From assembly GCA_943912835.1 (NCBI GenBank), contig CALTVJ010000031.1, positions 1-19,181 of the forward strand: a stretch of DNA of 19,181 bases, written 5' to 3'. The position numbers and the translations under genes are program-made. Position 1 is the stretch's first letter; the number at the start of each line of letters is the position of its first letter. Of the stretch, positions 8,547 through 15,358 are shown one piece after another. Origin of the DNA: an uncultured Porphyromonas sp. GTDB lineage: Bacteria > Bacteroidota > Bacteroidia > Bacteroidales > Porphyromonadaceae. The notes beneath the pieces were generated by a model. It was given only the letters and a program-made list of their open reading frames with translations. It was not told the DNA's origin and ran no database searches.

Positions 8547-8552
8547 CTACGA

Positions 8553-8666
8553 TACAAATCGCTTCGGTTGGACGGTACTGGTCGCTCTACCGACTCGATG
8601 TTTGTCGTCTCGTTGAGCTTATTGGAGTCGCTTTCAGCAAAATGGCTTTGAAAAGTAAATAACAGT
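8553..8666 (+). other. 5' leader of the R-M operon with a possible 17-codon leader ORF
   Basis: About 114 nt are transcribed before the endonuclease start. The stretch contains competing short pairings: CGGTA (8573-8577) with TACCG (8588-8592), GTCG (8581-8584) with CGAC (8591-8594), and CGACTC (8591-8596) with GAGTCG (8625-8630). A small reading frame of 17 codons runs from ATG 8598 to TGA 8649-8651 and ends 15 nt before the endonuclease ATG. Its predicted product is Leu/Ser-rich (MFVVSLSLLESLSAKWL). The base pairing and ORF are seen directly; any regulatory role is inferred. Confidence 0.3.
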
Positions 8667-9620
8667 ATGAGTAGTAGAAGTAATGATCAAGGAAGAGCGT
8701 ATGAGTTTGTCTGCTTACATTGCCTACAAGAGGCGATTGAGGCAATTCGTCCAACACAAATAGTTTACAATAGTAGTTATGATGCTGCTCGTAAAGCTTG
8801 GGACACTTTGAGTTCTTCGGAAAAACTCCTTTATATCTTAAGTGCTAAATCGATCCTTGAAACCATTTTCGCTATGGAGCCTAATATCATCGACATAGAC
8901 GAAGAGCCAATTAACCTCTATATACAGAACGATCGCAATGGAGAAGAAGCTGATGTGCGAGATATTATTATTCAGCGTAAAGATATCGTTTGGGAGGTTG
9001 GGTTGAGTCTGAAGCATAATCACAGGGCTGTGAAGCATAGTCGCCTTGCAAAGACTCTTGATTTTGGTGAAAAATGGTATGGTCGGAAGTGTTCTCCGTC
9101 TTATTGGCGTGATGTTAAGCCTATATTTGATTTCCTTGAAGTAGAGAAGCAAAAGGGGAGATATTTCAGAGACTTAGATTCAAAAGAAGATGATGTTTAT
9201 GTCCCCTTGCTTAAGGCTTTTATGACGGAGATTGAGATGCAGGTAAAGCAAGATAATACGATCCCTCGGAAAATGGTGGAGTATCTATTGAGCAAATACG
9301 ACTTCTATAAAGTTATCAGTATTGATAAAAAACGCCTTACAACGATACAATCCTTCAATATATATGGTACGCTTAATCAACCAACCAAGAGCGAGAAGCC
9401 TGCAATTATAGTTCCAGTTATTGAGTTGCCAACAAATTTGCTGTATATCGGGTTTAAGCCTAAAAGTAAAACAACCGTCATTATGAGTTTTGATAATGGT
9501 TGGCAATTCTCGTTTCGGATTCATAATGCGAAAGATATTATAGAAACATCTTTGAAGTTTGACGTTCAAATAGCGGGTATGCCTGCTGATATGCATATTC
9601 GATTTAATTGTAGTTGGTAG
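8667..9620 (+). CDS. HaeIII-family type II restriction endonuclease (predicted GGCC)
   Basis: This 317-residue protein is the predicted endonuclease partner of the adjacent M.HaeIII-like methyltransferase, cutting unmodified GGCC in invading DNA. Length matches R.HaeIII (about 318 residues). The N-terminus (SNDQGRAYEFVCLHCL) and the block EADVRDI...WEVGLSLKHNHRAVKHSRL (residues ~94-127) fit the HaeIII family as I recall it. Acidic Asp96/Asp99, Glu110 and Lys116 form a plausible PD-(D/E)xK-type active site; that mapping is inference. The gene is AT-richer than its neighbours (hand counts of 60-nt blocks give roughly 28-37% GC, against about 63% in one gyrB block), which suggests horizontal acquisition. 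It precedes the methyltransferase by 10 nt, with no controller-protein gene upstream. The start follows the promoter and leader and gives the family N-terminus. Confidence 0.85.
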   Translation: MSSRSNDQGRAYEFVCLHCLQEAIEAIRPTQIVYNSSYDAARKAWDTLSSSEKLLYILSAKSILETIFAMEPNIIDIDEEPINLYIQNDRNGEEADVRDIIIQRKDIVWEVGLSLKHNHRAVKHSRLAKTLDFGEKWYGRKCSPSYWRDVKPIFDFLEVEKQKGRYFRDLDSKEDDVYVPLLKAFMTEIEMQVKQDNTIPRKMVEYLLSKYDFYKVISIDKKRLTTIQSFNIYGTLNQPTKSEKPAIIVPVIELPTNLLYIGFKPKSKTTVIMSFDNGWQFSFRIHNAKDIIETSLKFDVQIAGMPADMHIRFNCSW

Positions 9621-9630
9621 AGGTAAGGTA

Positions 9631-10641
9631 ATGGATTTGATTAGTCTTTTTTCTGGTGCAGGGGGGCTTGATAAGGGGTTCCACAATGCCGGCTTTCGTA
9701 CTGTCGTAGCCAACGAATACGACAAAAAGATTAGCCCAACTTTTAGGGCAAACTTCCCTGATACGCAGATGATAGAGGGGGATATTCGTCATATTCCTTC
9801 GGAAGCTTTCCCAAAAAACGCTGTCGGCATTATAGGCGGACCTCCTTGTCAATCGTGGAGTGAGGCAGGGTCGCTCAAGGGAATTGAGGACGCACGTGGG
9901 CAACTATTCTACGAGTATATCCGTATTTTGCGTGATACACAGCCATTGTTTTTTGTCGCTGAGAATGTGTCGGGAATGCTGGCTAAACGTCATGCCGATG
10001 CTGTAGAGGGTATTATGACTTTGTTTGATGAGGCAGGTTATGATGTCAATCTGAAGATGCTCAATGCTCATGATTATGGAGTCGCAGAGGATAGGGATAG
10101 GGTTTTTTATATAGGCTTTCGTAAGGACTTGGAGATTCTCGACTATGAGTATCCCGAGCCACTAAGGCACAAGCCCACATTGCGTGAGGTAATTTGGGAT
10201 TTGCAAACGACAGCTATCCCAGCAAAAGATAAGAATCGGACTAATGGAGACGCTTGTCTCGTGCCTAATAATGAGTACTTTGTTGGCTCGTATTCGCCTA
10301 TCTTTATGTCTCGCAATCGTGTGCGTTCGTGGGATGAACCTGCCTTTACGGTACAGGCCAGTGGGCGTCAGTGTCAGTTACATCCACAAGCCCCGAAGAT
10401 GGAGAAAGTAGAGAAAAATTTACAACGATTTGTACTTGGTCAGGAACATCTTTATCGTCGCATGACGGTGCGAGAGGTGGCTCGTGTACAGAGTTTCCCT
10501 GATGATTATATGTTCCTATATGATGATGTCAATTATGGTTATAAAATGATTGGTAATGCCGTCCCTGTTAATTTGGCTTATCATATAGCTGTAAGCATTA
10601 TTGAGACCTTAAGAAGGCATTGTATAGACATCGATCATTGA
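9631..10641 (+). CDS. DNA (cytosine-5) methyltransferase, M.HaeIII type (GGCC)
   Basis: This enzyme methylates cytosine at C5 using S-adenosylmethionine and protects host GGCC sites from the partner nuclease. All core motifs of m5C methyltransferases are seen: motif I LFSGAGGLD (residues 6-14), motif IV GGPPCQSWSE with catalytic Cys73, motif VI AENV (110-113), motif VIII EDRDRVF (153-159), motif IX RMTVREVARVQSFPDD and motif X GYKMIGNAVPVNLAY. The target-recognition region (NRTNGDACLVPNNEYFVGSYSPIFMSRNRVRSWDEPAFTVQASGRQCQLHPQAP, in pieces) is nearly that of M.HaeIII, which methylates the inner C of GGCC. The length of 336 residues is normal. It lies 10 nt after the endonuclease. No vsr-type repair gene is next to it. 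Confidence 0.95.
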   Translation: MDLISLFSGAGGLDKGFHNAGFRTVVANEYDKKISPTFRANFPDTQMIEGDIRHIPSEAFPKNAVGIIGGPPCQSWSEAGSLKGIEDARGQLFYEYIRILRDTQPLFFVAENVSGMLAKRHADAVEGIMTLFDEAGYDVNLKMLNAHDYGVAEDRDRVFYIGFRKDLEILDYEYPEPLRHKPTLREVIWDLQTTAIPAKDKNRTNGDACLVPNNEYFVGSYSPIFMSRNRVRSWDEPAFTVQASGRQCQLHPQAPKMEKVEKNLQRFVLGQEHLYRRMTVREVARVQSFPDDYMFLYDDVNYGYKMIGNAVPVNLAYHIAVSIIETLRRHCIDIDH

Positions 10642-10690
10642 TGTAGCGTTGATGGTATGGGTTTTATGTCGTAGCAAAGAGTGTGATTTT

Positions 10691-11836
10691 ATGAACAAAA
10701 TGTTGGTAAGATGTTGTAGTGTGCTGGCTTTGCTTTTGGGGCTAGTCGCTTGTGCTGGGTTGGATAAGTCTCAATTTGTTGTAGAGGGACATATTCAAGA
10801 TGCTTCTGGCAAGATGCTCTATCTAGATGAAGTGGGTACGGGAGAAGTCTTGAGCTTGGACTCGATAAAACTCAGGGGTGATGGGGCTTTTCGTTTCGCA
10901 CGTCAAGGGGAGCGGTATCCTATGTTTTATCGTTTGCGTATGGGGGAGGCAAGTATTCCTTTCTTTGCAGACTCCTTGACGCATTTGGTCTTAGAGAGTC
11001 AGGCGCAAAGTCTATTGAGTAGCTATCGTATCGTTGAGGGTGATGCGAGTAATCGTCAAATACGGGATATTGCTCATTCGCGCTATCGTACAGATCGTAC
11101 GATAGATAGTCTGATTAAGGCTTACGAGCAAGGACAGATTAAGAGAGAGGAAGCAGTCGTTGTTGTGGATTCTATTGCTCAAGAGCTGAAACGCAATCTT
11201 GCGACCCATTATATTTATGTAGACCCCAAGAGCCCTGCAGCTTATTATGCATTGTTTCAAACGAAGGGTAAGGATAGAGCTTATTTCTCTGTTGATGATG
11301 AGGGTGATGAAGGGGTGTTTGCAGCTGTAGCAACAGCCTATGATACTTATTATGCTGAGGCTCCTTATACACCTTTTCTTAAGCGTATGGCTCTTACAGC
11401 GATTGCTCGACGTCGAGAAAAACAAGCCATGGAACGTAAATTAGCGGAGATTCGTGACGCTGGACTGAAGGAGCTGGATTATTTTGAAATTAAGGGGGTT
11501 GATCAGAGAGGTGAAGAGAGGAGTCTCTCAGCCATGTTGCGTTCTTCCTCGGTTTTGCTTTGTTTTACTAATTATGCTGCTGAGTGGTCGCCCACTCTAG
11601 TTACGCAACTTAAAGAGCTGCAAACAAAGAGGTCTGACATATCACTGCTTGATGTCGTGGAGTTGCCAGATGCCTACGTATGGCGCAATGCCACTCGAAC
11701 TCTCTCTTGGTCTAGTTTGTTGGATGTCGATGGCAAGTACGCTCAGTTATATAACGTTCATACATTGCCTGCGTTTTACCTGATCCGTAATGGAGAGCTT
11801 AAACGCATACAAGATCCTTCGGAATTGTTGCCCTAG
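10691..11836 (+). CDS. Lipoprotein with DUF4369-like and cysteine-less thioredoxin-fold domains
   Basis: This is a predicted envelope lipoprotein of 381 residues. The signal peptide is MNKMLVRCC...LLLGLVAC with lipobox Cys21. Residues ~26-130 (FVVEGHIQDASGKMLYLDEV...) resemble DUF4369, the N-terminal module of many Bacteroidetes TlpA/AhpC-type proteins. Residues ~265-381 look like a thioredoxin fold: a LLCFTNYAAEWSP stretch where FWASWCPPC normally sits, and a cis-Pro loop HTLPAFYLI. The CxxC redox cysteines are absent, so redox activity is unlikely. The upstream in-frame ATG at 10649 would bury the signal peptide, so I start at 10691. No promoter-like sequence is visible in the 49 nt after the methyltransferase, so it may be transcribed from the R-M promoter. 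It ends at a strong terminator. Confidence 0.82.
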   Translation: MNKMLVRCCSVLALLLGLVACAGLDKSQFVVEGHIQDASGKMLYLDEVGTGEVLSLDSIKLRGDGAFRFARQGERYPMFYRLRMGEASIPFFADSLTHLVLESQAQSLLSSYRIVEGDASNRQIRDIAHSRYRTDRTIDSLIKAYEQGQIKREEAVVVVDSIAQELKRNLATHYIYVDPKSPAAYYALFQTKGKDRAYFSVDDEGDEGVFAAVATAYDTYYAEAPYTPFLKRMALTAIARRREKQAMERKLAEIRDAGLKELDYFEIKGVDQRGEERSLSAMLRSSSVLLCFTNYAAEWSPTLVTQLKELQTKRSDISLLDVVELPDAYVWRNATRTLSWSSLLDVDGKYAQLYNVHTLPAFYLIRNGELKRIQDPSELLP

Positions 11837-11855
11837 AGTTTCCGAAAAGTTCTTT

Positions 11856-11902
11856 AACCTCTACGATAAATCACAGATTGTCGTAGAGGTTTTCTGTTTT
11901 TT
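11856..11902 (+). terminator. Strong intrinsic terminator
   Basis: A perfect 11-bp stem (11856-11866 with 11881-11891) surrounds a 14-nt loop that can itself pair weakly (AATC/GATT). It is followed by a T-rich tail ending in six T residues (to 11902). It separates the lipoprotein from the SusC-type locus. Confidence 0.85.
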
Positions 11903-12015
11903 AGAGAAAATACACGAAATCTAAACATAGGTGTATATATGTAATGGTGTTGTCTCTTGTGTCTGACTGTTGAATAAAAGTGTCAATTTTCTCTTGCTGT
12001 TGTTCTGTTTGTAAG

Positions 12016-12039
12016 AAGATTTGTTTTATTTGAAATCTT
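12016..12039. repeat. Inverted repeat AAGATTT-N10-AAATCTT
   Basis: Seven-base perfect half-sites at 12016-12022 and 12033-12039 lie about 50 nt upstream of the SusC-operon -33 box. The 11903-12086 stretch around it has no gene and is strongly AT-rich. It could be a regulator site or a chance feature of AT-rich DNA. Confidence 0.35.
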
Positions 12040-12046
12040 TTAATAA

Positions 12047-12070
12047 ATGATCTGCTTCTAGATTGATCAT
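12047..12070. promoter_or_regulatory. Dyad ATGATC-N12-GATCAT upstream of the SusC promoter
   Basis: Perfect 6-bp half-sites with centres 18 nt apart end 16 nt upstream of the -33 box at 12087. The position suits an activator binding site. No candidate regulator gene (HTCS, ECF sigma or SusR-like) is inside the window, so the protein that would bind is unknown. Confidence 0.3.
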
Positions 12071-12086
12071 ATTGATAGGTTTGTAG

Positions 12087-12118
12087 TTTGTTTTGATATG
12101 TATTTAGTTGTATATTTG
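12087..12118 (+). promoter_or_regulatory. Promoter of the susC-like operon
   Basis: TTTG at 12087-12090, a 20-nt spacer and TATATTTG at 12111-12118 match the Bacteroidetes consensus with the same spacing as the R-M promoter. The predicted start site near 12125 leaves a leader of about 115 nt before the susC-like ATG. Confidence 0.65.
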
Positions 12119-12146
12119 CCTCGCCTTATTCTGCCTTGTTGCGGGC

Positions 12147-12198
12147 TGATGTTTGCACATTGTAAAGATTGTGTGTTTGATGTTTGCAATTTGTAGAG
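12147..12198 (+). repeat. Imperfect direct repeat in the susC-like 5' leader
   Basis: Two 21-nt copies starting at 12147 and 12178 share the core TGATGTTTGCA and the trailing TTGTA and AG, with 18 of 21 positions identical and a 31-nt period (about three DNA turns). They lie downstream of the predicted transcription start, so they could act in RNA or as a DNA-binding tandem site. Confidence 0.5.
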
Positions 12199-12239
12199 TA
12201 ATTAAAGATTAGATAAACATATCGTAACTATATTATTAT

Positions 12240-15200
12240 ATGAATCGAAAGTTCTTAGGAGCGATGTCACTTGTATTGGCTATTCCTTTCAGTGGTGTCT
12301 TAGATGCCACTGCTTATGCGGCTAGCCATGTGACGACAGCTCCCCTTGCCGATGCACAGCAGGGCAAGACCATTACCGTGAAGGGGCAAGTTTTGGACAA
12401 GACAGGTGAGCCTATTATCGGAGCTAACATCCGTGTCGATGGGACTACATCTGGTGCTGTAACCGACCTTGATGGTAATTTTACTATTCAGGTTAGTCCA
12501 TCTGCCAGTCTGACTGTCAGCTACGTGGGTATGAAAAGCCAGAAACTCTCAGTCTCTGGTCGTACACAGCTCACCATCACCCTAGATGATGATACTACAG
12601 GTCTAGAGACCGTTGTTGTGACAGCTCTAGGTATCAAGCGTAGTCAAAAGGCTCTCTCGTACAATGTGCAAGAGATGAAGGGCGATGCGCTTACTACGGT
12701 AAAGGATGCTAACTTCATGAACGCCCTCTCTGGTAAGGTTGCTGGTGTAAACATACAGCGTAGTGCCTCTGGTGTCGGAGGTGGTACTCGTGTGGTGATG
12801 CGTGGTAACAAATCTATCGTCGGCGACAACAACGTACTTTACGTGATTGACGGTGTGCCCATCGGCAACCAAGCAGATCGTAGTGCGGGTAACAACTTCG
12901 GAGGTCGTACCAGCAGTGAAGGTATCGGTAACATCAACCCTGATGACATCGAGAGTATCTCAGTGCTTACAGGTCCATCAGCCGCAGCTCTTTATGGTGC
13001 TAGTGCAGCTAATGGTGTTATCTTGATCAATACGAAAAAAGGAGCAGCTGGTAAGCTTAAGCTCAATGTGTCGTCTTCTGTTGAGACGTCTCGTGCAATG
13101 CTTTTGCCACGCTTCCAAAATAGATACGGCAACGTGCCAGGAGATTATATGTCTTGGGGACAAAAGCTTGAGACACCTTCGACTCTTGACGTTGCTGATT
13201 TCTTTAATACAGGTGTTACATTCAACAACGCCTTCAATTTCTCTGTAGGAACAGAGAAGAATCAGACTTATGTGTCTGCTTCAGCAATTAACTCTAGCGG
13301 TATTGTTCCAAATAACAAGTATCATCGTTATAATGCGATGATACGCAATACTTCTAAGTTCTTGGACGACAAACTTACTCTAGATGTATCTGCATCTTAC
13401 ATTCGTGAGTTTGCCAACAATATGATTTCTTACGGTACTTACTTCAATCCTATCGTAGGGCTTTATCTCTATCCTCGTGGTGAGAACTTCGACCAAGAGC
13501 GTGCTTACGAGCGTTATGATGAGGCTAAGGGATATTATACTCAATACTGGTCTCCCGGTAGCATGGGTGGTTTGGATGCGCAAAACCCTTATTGGGTTGC
13601 TTATCGCAACATCCGTCCTGAGGTTAAGGACCGTTACATGCTTACAGGGCAGTTGAAGTACGAAATCACTAGCTGGCTTAATGCTTCTGCTCGTGTGCGT
13701 TTGGACAACACTTATACCGAACGTGAAGACAAGCGTTATGCCTCTACTGTAGCTACACACGCTAGAGAGCTAGGTCGTTATAGCTATAGCAATGAGAAGT
13801 TTGGTCAGCGTTATGGAGACTTCTTGCTAACCATGAACAAGGGGCTTAGCGATAATTTCCATCTTAATGCGACTGTAGGTACATCGTACGAAGAGTACGA
13901 TACTAAGGGACAAGGTTATGGAGGTCAGCTATTGATTATCCCTAATAAGTTTGTCTATGGTAACATTTCACCAGATGCTGCTACACCATCTCAGTCTGGA
14001 GGTCCTAGCCGTAAGAGCAATTTCGCAGTCTTTGCTTCGGCAGAGCTTGCCTATAAGTCTGCGGTTTACTTGACGCTTACTGGTCGTACTGATAAGCCTA
14101 GTCAGCTAGTGAATACACCTAATCCTTGGATCTTCTATCCATCGGTGGGTCTATCTGCTGTGGTAACAGAGCTTCTCAGCCCAGAGACGAAAGCAAAACT
14201 ACGTCCTATCTTGAGCTATGCTAAGGTTCGTACATCTTATACCGAAGTAGGTTCTCCAATTCCATTTACAGGTCTTACTCCAGGTACTACAACACGTAGC
14301 ATCAATGGTGGTACGATCGGTACTTATCCTTACTATCCGTTGCCAGAACTTAAGGCAGAGCGTACACGTTCGTTTGAGTTAGGTTTGGATACTAAGTGGT
14401 TTAACAATGCTGTAACTCTAGGAGTAACTGTTTACCAATCGAATACCTACAATCAGCTTCTTCCTTCAAGACTAGACCCATCTACGGGTTATGAGACTCT
14501 GTATGTGCAAGCTGGTAATGTACGTAACCGTGGTATAGAGGTAAGTCTTGGATTCGACAAAGACTTCGGCCCAGTTAACTACAATACGACTGTAACAGCT
14601 ACAGCCAACCGCAATAAGGTTATAGAGCTTCCTAGCGATGTGTTAAATCCTGTAACAGGTCAGCGTCTTGACCTGAGCGACCTACCACTTGGTGGAGGTG
14701 CTCGCGCACGTATTGGCGGTGAAATCGGTGATATCTATTCTTCAGAACGTCTTAAGCGTGATGCAGATGGCTACTATCCATATTCTCCAGGTAGTGCTTT
14801 GCAGACAGAGTCTACCGAACCTTACAAACTTGGTTCTGTGAATGCGAAGTGGAACTTCGGTTGGAAACATGGTATCAGCTACAAGGGCTTGACACTTAAT
14901 GCTCTCTTCACAGCTCGTGTTGGCGGTATCGTTATCTCGAAGACTCAAGCTGTCCTTGACCAATTTGGTGTATCGGAGGCATCTGCTATCGCTCGTGATA
15001 ATGGCGGTGTGATGCTTGGTGACTACATGGTAGATCCTCGTGCGTACTACTCAGCAGTGCAGGCACTCGATGCTTACTACGTGTACTCGGCAACCAACAT
15101 TCGCTTGCAAGAGCTTAGTCTAAGCTATAGCTTGCCAAAGAAATGGCTAGGTAAGGTATTCTCAAGTGCTAGTGTATCTGTTTATGGTACTAACTTGTGG

Positions 15201-15329
15201 ATGATTTATAACAGAGCTCCATTTGATCCAGAGCTAACTGCTACAACAGGTACATTTGGACAGGGCTACGACTACTTCATGCTCCCAAGCCAACGTATGA
15301 TTGGTGCAAGCATCAAGTTTGGTTTCTAA
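12240..15329 (+). CDS. SusC/RagA-family TonB-dependent outer-membrane transporter
   Basis: This 1029-residue protein is the porin half of a SusCD import complex, energised by TonB. It has a signal peptide (hydrophobic core ~7-28), a CarboxypepD_reg-like domain at ~46-118 (GQVLDKTGEPIIGANI...DLDGNF), a TonB-box-like stretch ETVVVTALGI (~123-132) and a plug domain (~132-270). SusC signatures are present: DNNVLYVIDGVPI (~196-208) and ALYGASAANGVILINTKKG (~250-268). The rest is a beta-barrel ending in IGASIKFGF with a C-terminal Phe. It is followed after 29 nt by its SusD partner. The adjacent GH18 gene suggests an N-glycan-type oligosaccharide as substrate; that is inferred from context. Length is typical. 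Confidence 0.95.
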   Translation: MNRKFLGAMSLVLAIPFSGVLDATAYAASHVTTAPLADAQQGKTITVKGQVLDKTGEPIIGANIRVDGTTSGAVTDLDGNFTIQVSPSASLTVSYVGMKSQKLSVSGRTQLTITLDDDTTGLETVVVTALGIKRSQKALSYNVQEMKGDALTTVKDANFMNALSGKVAGVNIQRSASGVGGGTRVVMRGNKSIVGDNNVLYVIDGVPIGNQADRSAGNNFGGRTSSEGIGNINPDDIESISVLTGPSAAALYGASAANGVILINTKKGAAGKLKLNVSSSVETSRAMLLPRFQNRYGNVPGDYMSWGQKLETPSTLDVADFFNTGVTFNNAFNFSVGTEKNQTYVSASAINSSGIVPNNKYHRYNAMIRNTSKFLDDKLTLDVSASYIREFANNMISYGTYFNPIVGLYLYPRGENFDQERAYERYDEAKGYYTQYWSPGSMGGLDAQNPYWVAYRNIRPEVKDRYMLTGQLKYEITSWLNASARVRLDNTYTEREDKRYASTVATHARELGRYSYSNEKFGQRYGDFLLTMNKGLSDNFHLNATVGTSYEEYDTKGQGYGGQLLIIPNKFVYGNISPDAATPSQSGGPSRKSNFAVFASAELAYKSAVYLTLTGRTDKPSQLVNTPNPWIFYPSVGLSAVVTELLSPETKAKLRPILSYAKVRTSYTEVGSPIPFTGLTPGTTTRSINGGTIGTYPYYPLPELKAERTRSFELGLDTKWFNNAVTLGVTVYQSNTYNQLLPSRLDPSTGYETLYVQAGNVRNRGIEVSLGFDKDFGPVNYNTTVTATANRNKVIELPSDVLNPVTGQRLDLSDLPLGGGARARIGGEIGDIYSSERLKRDADGYYPYSPGSALQTESTEPYKLGSVNAKWNFGWKHGISYKGLTLNALFTARVGGIVISKTQAVLDQFGVSEASAIARDNGGVMLGDYMVDPRAYYSAVQALDAYYVYSATNIRLQELSLSYSLPKKWLGKVFSSASVSVYGTNLWMIYNRAPFDPELTATTGTFGQGYDYFMLPSQRMIGASIKFGF

Positions 15330-15358
15330 GCTAATACAATCAATAGAGTAAAAACAAA

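Noticed and set aside
8553..8666. tRNA or known riboswitch in the R-M leader
   Set aside because: The pairings do not form a cloverleaf and no known aptamer consensus is recognisable.
10649..10690. Upstream in-frame ATG for the thioredoxin-fold lipoprotein
   Set aside because: It would place 14 polar and Cys-containing residues ahead of a clear lipoprotein signal peptide starting at 10691.
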